Below the pieces are notes generated by a model. The model was not told the DNA's origin. It saw only the letters and a program-made list of their open reading frames with translations, and ran no database searches. Source: Ixodes scapularis (lineage: Eukaryota > Arthropoda > Arachnida > Ixodida > Ixodidae). Taken from it: a stretch of DNA of 64,000 bases. The position numbers and the translations under genes were made by a program. Positions 22,586-33,503 of this stretch are shown piece after piece (positions within the stretch are counted from its first letter, which is position 1; every line of letters begins with the position of its first letter). Location of the stretch: contig NW_024609881.1 of NCBI RefSeq assembly GCF_016920785.2, forward strand, positions 45,912,710 through 45,976,709. The letters are read 5' to 3'.

Positions 22586-24815
22586 GGCTGGTTCGGGCCC
22601 CACGCCGCTCTCGTTCTTTCACCGCGAGCTAGAGGCGACGAACTAGCTCCTATAAACTCCGTTTCAGTTTCAACGCAAGCGAGACCGGAGCCACAAGCGG
22701 GAACATGTGACCCTGAACAGTGGTTGCACTGCACGAGCGGGCGTGCTTGGCAGGGAGGCTGAAAGCCCGGAGCTCACTCTTGCAGCTTCTGCGACGCTCA
22801 CCATTAAAATAAGACGTAGTATGGGTAAGCTTCGCGTAGGGGAGCCAGAGTTGCGCGTCTGTTTTCCACGGGCCGCCGCGCCGCTATTCGCCGAATTCAA
22901 TCCCGTGACAAACAAAAAAATCCAATGCTGCGCCGGAAAGCCTCTACTGCGGCCGCTTCGCATCTCCATTAGCTGCTAGCCGCTAGTGAACTGTGCTTAT
23001 GGTCTTTGTTTTTGCACGAGGCCGTAAATGATTAGTTCATTGGTAGTAAATCATCCGTGTATTATTCACCTGAACATTGCGACGACGACGACCACAGGAA
23101 GTGGTCCACCGCCCGCCTACGTACCACCCAATTCCAGCCAATTCGGCTACGTTTTTCCCCTTGTTGTAAACCGAAAAAGTGGACACCACAGCTTTGACAT
23201 CACAGGCTGACGGGGAACACTCGCGGAACCATGGCAGCGTGAGTGTACCACAGCATGCGAACTCGAAGGGACTAGGCCTATCCACTCGACCAACCGTAAG
23301 TATGGCTAGTGCACACGTGAAGAGTAGCTTTCCCGCATAACTTTTTGACTTCAAGAGGGAGGAACGCGCTACTCTGCTCGCTACCGGAGCTTATGTGCAG
23401 AAATCTAACCATGGCCGCTGGTCAGCACCCTATAGGCTCAATACCGCTATCGCGCACTATGGCCGCTCCGAGAATTCTAGCATCTCCCGGCAAAGACAGT
23501 CAATCAGCAGACCGTTTTGAGCGAAGCGGGACTCGGAATCGAGCGGCCGTGGTTCGGTGGTCCAGATGAGCCTAAGCTTCGACAAAAGATTGCCGTGTCC
23601 CTGCACCCCGTTTCACTTTAGAATGGACCGCAACGAATGCTACGAGTAATCTCAGCCAATCCATAGCTGCGAGGATACCACGTGACCTCGCGAAGCTCAC
23701 GTGACACTTACATGGCACCTGATTGACTCGGACGGCTTCTAGCCTTTCCTGCGGTCCGTCAGTACGATGAACCCGAGTAATTGCAATCGGAGTTGCAACA
23801 GGCGCGACGGAGCACCCGCTTGACCCAATCATCGAGGGCCTGGACGGCCGGCGATTACCGAATGAATGTTTAACACGCATCCGCCTCCTCATTAAGACGT
23901 CATTGTCGCGCAGACGTGATGATTACGTCGTCATTACTCGCATTCCGAAACACCGCGGAGCCTTCAACGCCAGAATGGGGTTGAGTGGTTGGAGTATCTG
24001 GGTGACAGTGCTAATGGATTGAGCGATATCTAAGCTCATTGTTACGGGGATTTCTTTTGGCCACAAGAATGTTGCCTTGGCGAAGGTGACTCGGCGAAAA
24101 CGAAAGACGCAAATACGAGAAGCGAAAGGGTTACTATCTGAGGTAACGAGACATAATTGTCGCAGACAACTTAAAGGCTAAATGTGAACGTAAAAGCAGC
24201 TTTTTTTTTTCTTAGCTACGAAAACTAAACACATTTTTTAAATACCCAGGTTTCACCCTTTCCGGGATACTATTTATTATTTATAAATAGGATATAGCGA
24301 TTCAGAGAACCGCACACAAATTTGATTCCAAATAAAACATTACAAGCTTCCCGCACTCTCCAGAGGGGCGACGTCACATGTTTTATAAATTGCAAGTCGA
24401 GCAGGCAGCGTAAAAACAGGGTATTTTGTACCTGCATATTTGTTTCGTTTTTTTTTTTACGTTAGTTTAACTAGTAGAAGAAATTTTAAACTTTAATAAC
24501 TTTGCGAAAAGAAGTTCTTGTGACTTACAATATGGGTGAGTATGGTTCAGGTGTTTCTAACAATGTGTTTCACCGATTTTGAGGCAAGTCATGGACTATC
24601 AAAATTTCGGCAGAATCACAATATGGCAAGGTTGGGGATAATAAGCTGCACCTTGAGTATATTGATCTGTGAGTATTGACCCGAGTGTTTGATTTTATTT
24701 TCGCACTATAGCACGACTAACCTAAAACAATGTAAAATCGTAGAGTTGTAGCAAGACGCTCAGTCATATTTGGGTGTCTTCGTAGATTGTTTGCTTACCT
24801 CCGTTACACCTTCCA
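22586..24815. other. Intergenic, no gene seen
   Basis: GC-rich to about 23950, then AT-rich. Open frames are short and unsupported. Confidence 0.5.
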
Positions 24816-24817
24816 CC

Positions 24818-25184
24818 TCTAAAGGCTCGTTCATACAGCTGCGTCGACCGCTGGATTCCCATAGGTGGCGGGTTCGAATCCCGGCCGAGGTGCCCACAAT
24901 TTGAAGGACACTTAATGCGGAGAAGGCGCCGTGTAACCGAGCTGTCGGTTACACGTCGAAAGATTCCCAAGCGGTCCAAATGATTCCTCAGTCCTCCTCT
25001 GGGGCGGGCTAGATGCCCGTCGTTGGTTTGGCACGTAAAACCCCCTAATTCGATTTGACTCTTTGGCGTCTACTGCGTTGCGCTGCATTGCGCTGCGTTG
25101 CATCCTCATACGGGTTGCCATAGCAACAGCTCGTCGCAAGCGGTCAAACGCAGTCAAACGCAGCTGTGTGAACGACACTTTAGA
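24818..25184. mobile_element. MITE split by a SINE
   Basis: The left end TCTAAAGGCTCGTTCATACA plus GCTGCGTCGACCGCT pairs with the right end AGCGGTCAAACGCAG...TGTGTGAACGACACTTTAGA. Between the arms sits the SINE at 24861-25066, so the SINE inserted into an older MITE. No clear target duplication of the MITE was found. Confidence 0.7.
24861..25066 (+). mobile_element. Tick-type tRNA-derived SINE, copy 2
   Basis: It has the B box GGGTTCGAATCCCGGCC, then CGAGGTGCCCACA, ACCGAGCTGTCGGTTACACG, AGCGGTCCAAATGATTCCTC and GGTTTGGCACGTAAAACCCC. It is colinear with 15296-15496 and has no long A tail. The nearly canonical B box makes this the better preserved head of the two. Confidence 0.8.
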
Positions 25185-26281
25185 CGGCGCTACGGCGCAT
25201 GTGCGCCACTAGGGTTGTCTGCAGAGCTTCGACTTTTGTAGCGATTTGCGGAGGAGCGTCGTGGGCCGGCGGAAGCGATCTACGAAACCCCTAATTATTC
25301 ATCACGTTACGATAATTTGGGTCTCAATTGCTCGCAACCGATATTTCATAATTACGTCACAGGCAAGAGGCTCCAATTTGGCGCCTGCCACGTGGGCGCT
25401 CTCATTGTGACGTGGGCCGTGTGTGCTAGAATAAGAGAACACTACGATGGTCATCAGGCGGAAATCGAGGTATCACCATTTCAGGCTGCGTTAAAGAAAC
25501 ACACCAGTTGAAGACGCGTTTCAGGCTCCATATTTAAAGTAAAAATACTAAACAGAAACAATCGATACCTCAGATCTTTTTAATGGGTATTTCTATTTGA
25601 TGCTTACTCGCGATGAGGCGTCCAGCAGTCAGTGTTTCAAATGGCGCAGCGCTCCTGCTTAACACACAAAGCTGCCACGCATAACAGCCTTTCTTAGACA
25701 TACGCATGAAAGAAAGATCTGGCGCGGACGTATTAATATTTATAACCAGAGAGGAATAGCAATTAAGTAGGGAAGGCGCTACTCATTGTTAGAAGAAGGC
25801 CGCTCGGGTGGACGCGCTTTGCTCAAGGCACGCAAGACGCGCAGTCCGAGTTTATTTGATTCATCGAGAGCGAGCCACAATAGGTGTCTTAGTACACGAA
25901 CACCTCGTTGATACAAGAAGGTCTATATTTCTTTCATCGTGACGTCAAACAAATCGACCAAAAACGTGCGTACTCGTCGGTCACGATTCGTGGTCACGAC
26001 CGTGTGACCTGCTGACAATCCTGCGAATATAAGGCGGTCAAGTATGGTTTCTTAATGGGAAATTCAAGAATTATCCTCACTCCGGTTGTCTTAGAACTTC
26101 TGCTGGCCGAACTGTCTTCTCAGAAATTTTCGGACGAGGTCGCTGTCTTTCCCGTCACTGCTGCGCAAGTTCGAACGTGTTAGGTCTGTTCACTTGCGAC
26201 TGAGGTGCGAAATACAATGGCTGCCTCTCTAGTTATTTGTACGAAAGATCATCCTAACTTTACTAACTTTATATTTTTTGT
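25185..26281. other. Intergenic, no gene seen
   Basis: No motif-bearing frame or clear repeat. Confidence 0.5.
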
Positions 26282-26640
26282 GGCCTCAGGGTGTCTTCTG
26301 TTACGATATTTATCGACAGATGTGTGCACAGTATGAATAAAATGTTTCGTTCCAAAGAAAGTTTTATTGAATGGATACTGAAGTTTAGAGAAGGACGCAC
26401 CAATGGCAGCCATGAAGAGAGAGCCGGACGCCCGTCCACGTACAAGAAGAGTGAAAACTTTGAGCGTGCACGTAAACCCATTCTGCCGGATAGAAGGTAA
26501 CATTGGATGATGTAGCAAATAATTTGCAAATCATCCAAGGCTTTGTCTATGCAGTAATGCACAGAACAGTTCGTACGAGATGGGTACCGGAATGTTTGTG
26601 CCTTCTGGTACCCATCTCGCACGAACTGTTCCGTGGATTA
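26282..26640 (+). pseudogene. Mariner-like transposase relic (N-terminal HTH part)
   Basis: One frame gives IEWILKFREGRTNGSHEE, then RAGRPSTYKKSENFERARKP and ILPDRR. This matches the mariner pattern WFKRFKEGR..DDERSGRPSTSRTDENVERV..LVRSDRR. A one-base shift near 26500 then gives VTLDDVANNLQI and a decayed RWVP, matching LTVDEIAEELNIS and the KWVPRLL motif. No DDD catalytic part follows, so it is a broken fragment. Its end is an inverted duplication at 26564-26631. Confidence 0.75.
26564..26631. repeat. 29-base inverted duplication within the mariner relic
   Basis: The arms 26564-26592 (starts GAACAGTTCGTACGAGATGG) and 26603-26631 (ends CGCACGAACTGTTC) are reverse complements with two mismatches, separated by a 10-base loop. 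Confidence 0.8.
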
Positions 26641-26793
26641 ATGGTTTATTGATGGTTTAATCACACCCGCACGCTAATACCGCTTTGTGGCATACGCAGC
26701 ATGTGTCACCGCTACCCAGTTCCGTGAACGGTGCCAGATTTGTGTCTGGGTGATGGGATGCGCTTGGGATGCGTCCTGGGCATGCATAGTATA

Positions 26794-27315
26794 CCGGGTG
26801 TTTCACGAAAGGTGGACAGATTCGAAACTGCGAAAATTACGCGTCACAACAAAGAAAAGCTTGTATCGTTTTGCTCCTGGGCCAGGGGCCTATTTAGGAA
26901 ATGATTAAAGTCCGGGATAATTATATTGTTAATTATTTTTGCGGAATTAATTTTTTTAGTTGTGTGTTTAAGGGCATGGTTTCGATTGGGAAATTGCTCA
27001 ACATCATCGAGAAACACTAAGCCAAAAAATTCAACAACGATAGAAGGCACGCGCAACATTTTACGGCTTTCTGAAAAACTGCACAAATTCGACGGGTTTT
27101 TAAGTTTCGGTTTGTTCGACGGCACCGCGCCCCGTGGAGAAATGGTGCAACTAGCCTCTGCTGCGTTGCGTGAGGACAGCGGAGCAGAGGTTGGTTGCAC
27201 TACTTCTACACGGGGCGCGGTGTCGTCCCGTGGACCGAAACAACACAAGCCTTTTTTTGTTGCGATGAGTAGTTTTCGCAATATCGAATTTGGCCACTTT
27301 CCGCGAAACACCCTG
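26794..27315. mobile_element. Tc1/mariner-like MITE with long inverted ends
   Basis: The ends CCGGGTGTTTCACGAAAG and CTTTCCGCGAAACACCCTG, flanked by TA at 26792-26793 and 27316-27317, form terminal repeats of about 75 bases (GCGAAAATTACGCGTC / TGATGAGTAGTTTTCGC further in). A separate inner palindrome (CACCGCGCCCCGTG / CACGGGGCGCGGTG) spans 27123-27222. It encodes no protein. Similar end logic to, but a different family from, the element at 21148. Confidence 0.8.
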
Positions 27316-27317
27316 TA

Positions 27318-27756
27318 GATCTCTTCTGCGGAACACCATACTACGTGCAGGCGTCCACAGCCCAGCGACTTCGAATTTTTGTCTGGGAAATAGGCGCGGG
27401 AAAGGAGCTAAACCCTGCACTTTCACTTGGATCAAATGAATGCTCAAGAAGTTTATTTACTGCGTAGAAACTTTTTCCTCACCGAAGCTGAACAGTCAGT
27501 CACTCCGTGGATTTCATTAGGCCAGAAAGAAATATCTTACTCAAAATGTGCAACTGATAATTCTTCGCCTCTGCGTTGCGACGCTCAGAATGTCGTTTCC
27601 CGTACTCTGTGCTCATTGTAACATCTCAGGTTCCACTTGTGTTGGTCGCGAAGTCTTTGTTTTCGGCATTCCGATTCGCCAAGGACGCTCCTCGGATCAC
27701 GTGCAGTGATTTTATTTCTGAGCGCTTAGCAAACAATTAAGACGCTCGACGTGTGT
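27318..27756. other. Intergenic, nothing recognised
   Basis: No supported feature. Confidence 0.45.
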
Positions 27757-27922
27757 TGGGGCTCTAAACTCGTCAAAGGCAAAGTTGAGGCCGAAGTTCA
27801 CGAAGAGCACCGATTGGACTATCCCGACGATGACTTTACGTTTTTTTTTCCCCGGCATCCAATCGAAGCGCTCCGGGAACTTTCGGCTCCAACTTTGTGT
27901 TTGACGAGTTAAGGGCCCTTGG
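27757..27922. mobile_element. Palindromic MITE, AAACTCGTCAAACACAAAG family, copy 2
   Basis: GCTCTAAACTCGTCAAAGGC on the left pairs with AACTTTGTGTTTGACGAGTT on the right. Inner parts CACCGATTGGA and TCCAATCG pair across a T-rich centre. Colinear with 10371-10535. Confidence 0.75.
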
Positions 27923-28119
27923 AAAGTACCAACCAGCAACACTCATATTTCTCATCTATCGACGCACCAAACCCTAATATACTGAACTATTTTCCTCCAG
28001 TAACAATCCATCGAACTCTGGTGCCTGGCACGTCAGAAAATCTGGGGCGTCATGCTTACGGATGTCGCAACCTTGGCGGCTGGCTCTAGAATTTCCGGAA
28101 AGAAAACACTGTAGGCAGC

Positions 28120-28345
28120 GCGCGTGTCTCCGCCGTCGCGGCGTCCCAACTCTTGGCGGTCGAAGCTTCCGTTGAGTGTTAATCTAGAGAGGACCTGCAG
28201 CTAAGCGAGCGTCCGCCGCGTCTACCCCCTCCGCTGTGACACTACAAGGATCGCGACCGGCAAAAGCATGGCACTTTTGTGACGTCAAACGGGAGGAAAT
28301 CGAGGCACCACTTTTCTGGACGCAGTAAACACACGAGTCGGAGAC
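28120..28345 (+). repeat. Interspersed repeat, CGTCCCAAC family, copy 2
   Basis: Direct-orientation match to 18181-18410, from GCGTCCCAACTCTTGGCGG to AGTAAACACACGAGTCGGAG. Confidence 0.6.
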
Positions 28346-28859
28346 ACCTTTCCAGGTACCATAATCGAAGCTCTGTCAACCTTTTGTCGAACATCGATTT
28401 AAGATTACGAAAAAGTCTAACCCGATTGAAATCGAACCACGGCAGCTTCGGTAAATTTACCGTGGGCGCCCAACGCTCCGTTTCAGCGCCAGTCTGGCAA
28501 CTTTGGGTACGCCTTAGCATGACACATCACACGATCTACACATGCCAGCAGCAAGGTGCCGGTGCCTCTACACCTTTTCCGCAAGGGCGCAGCCATCGTG
28601 AATGTCGTCACTTCTCGTATGCGGTAAAACATTGTTTTGGTCTCTCCACGCCGCTGGAAGGTGTTTACGAAAAATGCGCGATCGTCGCGCATTCTTGTTT
28701 TCTGCCTCATCTGTATTTTTTTCGCGTGAACCAAATTAAAATGTTTTATTATTTTTTCGTCCCGCATACCAGATACGGAACCCACGTGACTGAGAACGAC
28801 AGGAAACAGAAAACGTCTATGGGCCTTCGCTACCAATCGCCTTCTGCGCGCTGCCATCT

Positions 28860-29260
28860 TTTTGTCTGCAGGGCTGTGGAACGCCGTCTGAGCATGCGCT
28901 GTTGCTCTGCACTGCGGTATCTCAGACGCTTCGCATACGTTCATCCCAGTGACTCAGTACTTTTCGCCCGGGTGATAAGCGATGCAAAGGTCTACGCTAC
29001 GAGCTGATGGGACCCAATCAGACAGCGTCAAAAGCGCACCGTCATCACGTTCCTGTACGTGCGCTATCATCGCTGAACCAATCATAAACAAAACAAAAAG
29101 GTCTATTGACTTGTGCTTTTGATGCTGCTTGATAGGTCCCATTACCTCGTACCGTCGGCTGCGTCTGTCCTTAAGCTGAAACGAAGTATACACCTTTCCA
29201 TTTCGTTTCACATAGGCGATAAATGCTGAGTCACTGGGCTGTGGAAGCACGCGCGGCGTC
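28860..29260. mobile_element. Nested foldback, AGTGCAACGTCAC and CACTGGGCTG families
   Basis: Inner arms: TGGGACCCAATCAGACAGCG...AAAAGCGCA pairs with TGTGCTTTTGATGCTG...TAGGTCCCATTA. Outer arms: CCCAGTGACTCAGTACTTTT pairs with AAATGCTGAGTCACTGGG. GAGCATGCGCTGTTGCT on the left recurs at about 30667. No coding capacity. Confidence 0.65.
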
Positions 29261-29389
29261 TCGTATTTCGTAGTAGAGAGCTAACGTGGATGCTCAGAAA
29301 GCGTTCCAAAGCCCAGTGGATAAAGATGCCAGAGCAGAGATGGCGATTACTCAAAAGGTCTATAGAGGCCGCACTTGCCTACGTTTATA

Positions 29390-29722
29390 TAGACCCCTTT
29401 CGAAATTCGCGTGCCGATCATTAAAAGGTCGGAACCACTGCACAATGGCGGAACAACTGATATTGTGAAACATGCAATTAAGTCGTTCCATAGGATAGCA
29501 AACGTCAGAGCGCGGCCAGCGTTAGGAGTAACGATTCAATCAAACAGCGTCGAAAGTGCAACGTCACTACGCTCATCAACTCTTTTTGTAGGCGTGTTTT
29601 TCCAAAACTACAACCAAACGCATAAAATGTTCCATGACGTTGCGGTTTTGGTTCGCCATTGTGCAGAAATTCCACAGCCGCCAACAAAGGGCACTATTTC
29701 GAAAGGGGTTATACCATTGCTA
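29390..29722. mobile_element. Foldback MITE, AGTGCAACGTCAC family, copy 4
   Basis: The arms are GACCCCTTTCGAAAT / ATTTCGAAAGGGGTTAT, CCACTGCACAATGGCGG / TTCGCCATTGTGCAG and GTCGAAAGTGCAACGTCA / CATGACGTTGCGGTTTTG. The core CAATCAAACAGCGTCGAAAG matches the other copies. Confidence 0.65.
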
Positions 29723-30146
29723 AAATCATCTTCTGCGTGTAGCCATCTATGTCTATTGAACCGTAAAGCCCGTTCTGAACATGCGCAGAAGATCTACAGT
29801 CCCCCGAAAAAATGTATTAGTACTTCGTCCTTTGGGGCAGGAACTAACTCCGTCGTGCTGAAGATCGGTGTACATATCGGCACCCTTCCCCCAGGGGCTC
29901 GTGTTCGCGAGGCACTTGCGTCAAGCGGCCTGACATAATTAGACGTAATTAATAAACTTCGAACTGTTTCCATGCCGTGCCCTGCTCAGTTACCGTCGTC
30001 TACCGACGGCCTGATGGTGGCCGCCTGGTTATATTGACACGAGGCCGGCCCACCTAAATGATGGCTTGGCGTCGTGTGGAATGCACGTCCACTTCGTAGG
30101 CTAATATTAATTTGTTTATTCCCTTATGCGCTCTGAACGTGTATGT

Positions 30147-30180
30147 GTTTGAGGGGGGGGGGGGGGGAGGTGGGGGGGTG
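30147..30180 (+). repeat. G homopolymer tract
   Basis: Nearly uninterrupted G's on the + strand (about 18, then AGGTGGGGGGG). It is a simple repeat and an obvious place for sequencing error. Confidence 0.9.
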
Positions 30181-30299
30181 TCGATATGTAAGCTATGATT
30201 ACGGCAGTTTAAGCGTCGTAACTGGGTTTCCTGGAATGTTATAGGAACCACGCAATCTCCTCGGGACTTTCCGATGAAACCTAGTCTCTGGAAGAGGAT

Positions 30300-30762
30300 C
30301 AGAGAGAGTTGCTCTGATGGGGCCAATTGAACAGCGCCAAATGGGCAGCGTCATGGCGCTCAGTCTTTGTGGGTTAGCCATTACCAGCTAAAGCAATCAC
30401 GAGCAGGAAAAAGCGCAAGATCGCGGTCCGTTCGCTGTGCGTCATTTTAGATTTTTTTTTTTTGTCGACGATAGCAAACGAACAAAGGCGCTGAGCACCG
30501 CCACAATGCTTTTTTGTTGCTGATTTATTGGCTCCTTTGAACCTATGCGTCGGCTGCGTTCGGGCCTGGTTCAAAAACGGAGTATGGAGCGTCTATTGAC
30601 CTTTTCAAAAATCGCCTTCAGCGAGCTACTATTTCTTTACCTGCTGGGCTGTGGAAGGTTTTCTGAGCATGCGCTGTTGCTGTGCTGTGTGGTATATCAG
30701 ACACTGCGCATGCGTTCACAGGTTAGTGACCCGGCATTCTTCCTTCGGATATTAAGCACTGG
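30300..30762. mobile_element. Foldback MITE, AGTGCAACGTCAC family, copy 5
   Basis: GGGGCCAATTGAACAGCGCC on the left and TTATTGGCTCCTTTGAACCT followed by GTCGGCTGCGTTCG on the right keep the family order. GGGCTGTGGAAGG, GAGCATGCGCTGTTGCTGTG and GCGCATGCGTTCAC on the far right match the foldback at 28860. Confidence 0.5.
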
Positions 30763-30993
30763 AAAGGTCTATGCGGAGCGAAAGTTTCTCTGCTTCTTTT
30801 GCAAGGGTTGGGGTGACGTCAGAACGCCGAGCTCTGATTGGTGTAGAGTGAAGGATTGTGGGTATACCTCAAAGAAAGCTGTTTCAGAACTACCCCCTAT
30901 CTTTTTAATCTGAGCGAATGAAAGCTCGGCGTTCTGACGTCACCACAACCCCTGCAAAAGAAGCAGACGAACTTGCGCTGCGCATACCTTCTA
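30763..30993. mobile_element. Foldback MITE, GCAGACGA family, copy 3
   Basis: The left arm CTATGCGGAGCGAAAG...GGTGACGTCAGAACGCCGAG pairs with the right arm CTCGGCGTTCTGACGTCACC...GCAGACGAACTTGCGCTGCG. This is the best preserved copy of the family, with nearly complete arms of about 70 bases. Confidence 0.8.
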
Positions 30994-31389
30994 TGGTGTG
31001 GACCACTGAATTTACAGCCCTTTTTGTGCTTCTCGCCAACGATATGTTGGAATCCCGAAGAAAACCAGGAATTTTTAGCAAAAACAGAAAGAGGGGAGAA
31101 CTAATGAGCCAAGTCCGCTGACCATATTTTATTGGAGTTTAAACAAAGAATATTAAAAAAGTTAAAACAAGAAGAACATAAATAATGGACACCTACTTTG
31201 GCACACCCGCGGAAGTGCACACGTCCTGGCACAACGAGCAGAGTAAGATTTTAAATGAAATTTCTAGGACCCTAGAAACTATCGGTTCGAAAGAGAGACC
31301 GATGTGGTGTATGTGCGGTAAATATAAGGCAAATGATTTTATAATAAATGTATCGTTACAACGTTTTGTGCTATCTTTATAATTAATAT

Positions 31390-32115
31390 CGTAGATGGTG
31401 AATGTATGGCTAAACGTTTATCTGGCAAATATATATCTAAAATTACGTATTTGTTTAAATGTTACACGATAAATATACGATTAATTTTCTTTTGTATTGT
31501 AAATGGATTCGTTTTATATGGCAAGTAGATTGTTCAGAAGTTTTAAGGTAAATGTGTGGCTCAGATCTTATATGGGAAATATATAGTAAAACTTTTATAC
31601 GATGGCTGAAATGTTATAAGGTAAACACACAGTTAAAAGTTTATATGATAAATGTATAATTCAAAATGTCATAAGGAAATTCTATGGATAAAACCTTGCA
31701 AAGAAAATATATGGTTCAATATTTATACGGTGGTTGAAATGGGATAGGGCCTAAGGCACTAAATATATGATCAAATTATGATGACAAATATATGACTATA
31801 ATGTTATTTGGGGAATGCATGACTGAAATATTACGTATAAAATAAAATGGTTCAAAATTTATACGGTGGGTGAATAAATAGTTACAATATATACGGTAAG
31901 TCAAAATATATTTGCAATCTATCATGACAATGGTTCAAGTATTGTACGGTCAATGTATGGTTCAAATCTCACATTGCAACTATATGGTTCAAGCCTTACC
32001 TAAATGGAAGCATCGCTTCAGCTTACAAACCTTTTCACGACAGTTTCGTCAGGGGGACCCAGCTTCATAGGGTTTCATGGTAAATACATGGTTCTAACCT
32101 TATATGGTAAATAAA
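31390..32115. repeat. Degenerate 27-base AT-rich tandem array
   Basis: Repeats of roughly TTTATATGGTAAATATATGG plus TTCAAAA, 20-28 bases each, about 25 diverged units. Examples are CTTATATGGGAAATATATAG, TTTATATGATAAATGTATAA, TTTATACGGTGGTTGAAATG and CAATGTATGGTTCAAATCTC. Unit length varies. A non-repeat interruption lies at about 32007-32075. No coding. Confidence 0.75.
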
Positions 32116-33432
32116 TCGCTCAGAAATGTTTAATTTAAGTTTTATTATAGCAGTATATTTTTCTGACACGGTTTCGTTATAGTCTGCGACTATCTTCAAT
32201 TCTCCCTAGGTTTATAATACACTTTAACCAAATTTCGGTTGGTTGCTTGACTTTTTAAAGAAAAGCAATGTTCAGCTGCTTTAGATTTTTGATAGAATTT
32301 CTGCAAAATGAATATTGATTGATTGAGTTCTTGGTTGACCAACTACTACTTTGTGAAGTTTACGTTGTCACTTAGACGTCCGCTAAGAATCAAACGACGG
32401 CCAAAAATTAAAAAAAAAGTTTCAGACGCGCTTTATTCTTTCATTTTTTTTATCTTTTGTTTTTGTAATATGACAGCAGTTTCACACAGGAATCTGCCAA
32501 GAATGCGTCGAAATTACATCTCGTTGCATCAGGCAAAGCGAACTCGCCCCGCGATACATATAAGAAAAAAATTGTCGAGAAAGACGGCAGAAGCATTAAA
32601 ATGCGGTCGCGCTCTGTTCCAGGGAGTCCTTGAGAGGGGCACGGCGCCGCGGCAGGCCGAGTGCGTGATCACGAGCTCGTGAATGGAGACGCCGGTAATT
32701 TGCACTCCTTGGGTAAGAAACACCGCTTCCCTGTGACCGTGACAACGGATCAAGCTATCAACATGCGCCTACGGACTGGGACGTTCGAGCTCAAGCATTA
32801 TACACAGGCGGAAAACTGGAGCAACAAAGTGCTTGTTTAATTCGATTCTAATGGAAGTTGTTCCTCAAAGCAAGGTCTATATGAACGTTCGGCAGCTAAA
32901 CAGAATGTGGTGGACCAAAACGCGCCAGTATATGATGTGTCAAATGGGCCGGCCGGCGTTTTCAAAGGAGCCGTGCTGCCTATCAGCGATGGGTTAATGG
33001 GGAAGTTTCTACAACTATAAGGTAGGTTTACGAATTTTTGGCTCAAGCTCGAAGGACTATTGCTACGTGCTAGCAATATTTACTGTGTAATTTGCAATCG
33101 TGTTTTTTTTGCCAATGTATGTAGTTTTACGGCCATGTCATTTTGCTTGAAAGAGGTTCAATCCAGAAACAAGAAGCAGGAAAGTCTCACAAAAACAGAA
33201 AGACGGTCGATCGTGCTACCTCTGAGGGGGACGTTTTAGCTTATATCTTCAGGTGGAGTTTTTTTAAGAGATTACCCTCAAAAAGGTTAGAAAACAACAG
33301 GCCACTACATGGAAGTTCCCTGTAGCCACCACCTGAGAAGGTCGACAAAATCCGTCGGACCAACCTCGTTTTACCTCCTTCGCTTCTTCACAGACAATGA
33401 AGTCACATATATACGAATAAAGATTTTCCCGA
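32116..33432. other. Intergenic, no gene seen
   Basis: An open frame near 32323-32682 shows no motif. Nothing else is supported. Confidence 0.5.
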
Positions 33433-33436
33433 ATGT

Positions 33437-33503
33437 AAAACACGCACACACACGCACACACACTCACACACACGCACACACGTGCACACACACACACACA
33501 CAA
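33437..33503 (+). repeat. (CA)n microsatellite
   Basis: Imperfect ACACAC with CGC, CTC and CGTG interruptions over about 67 bases. Confidence 0.9.

Noticed and set aside
31390..32115. CRISPR-like array
   Set aside because: Units are degenerate, contiguous and without unique spacers; it is a decayed minisatellite in eukaryotic DNA.
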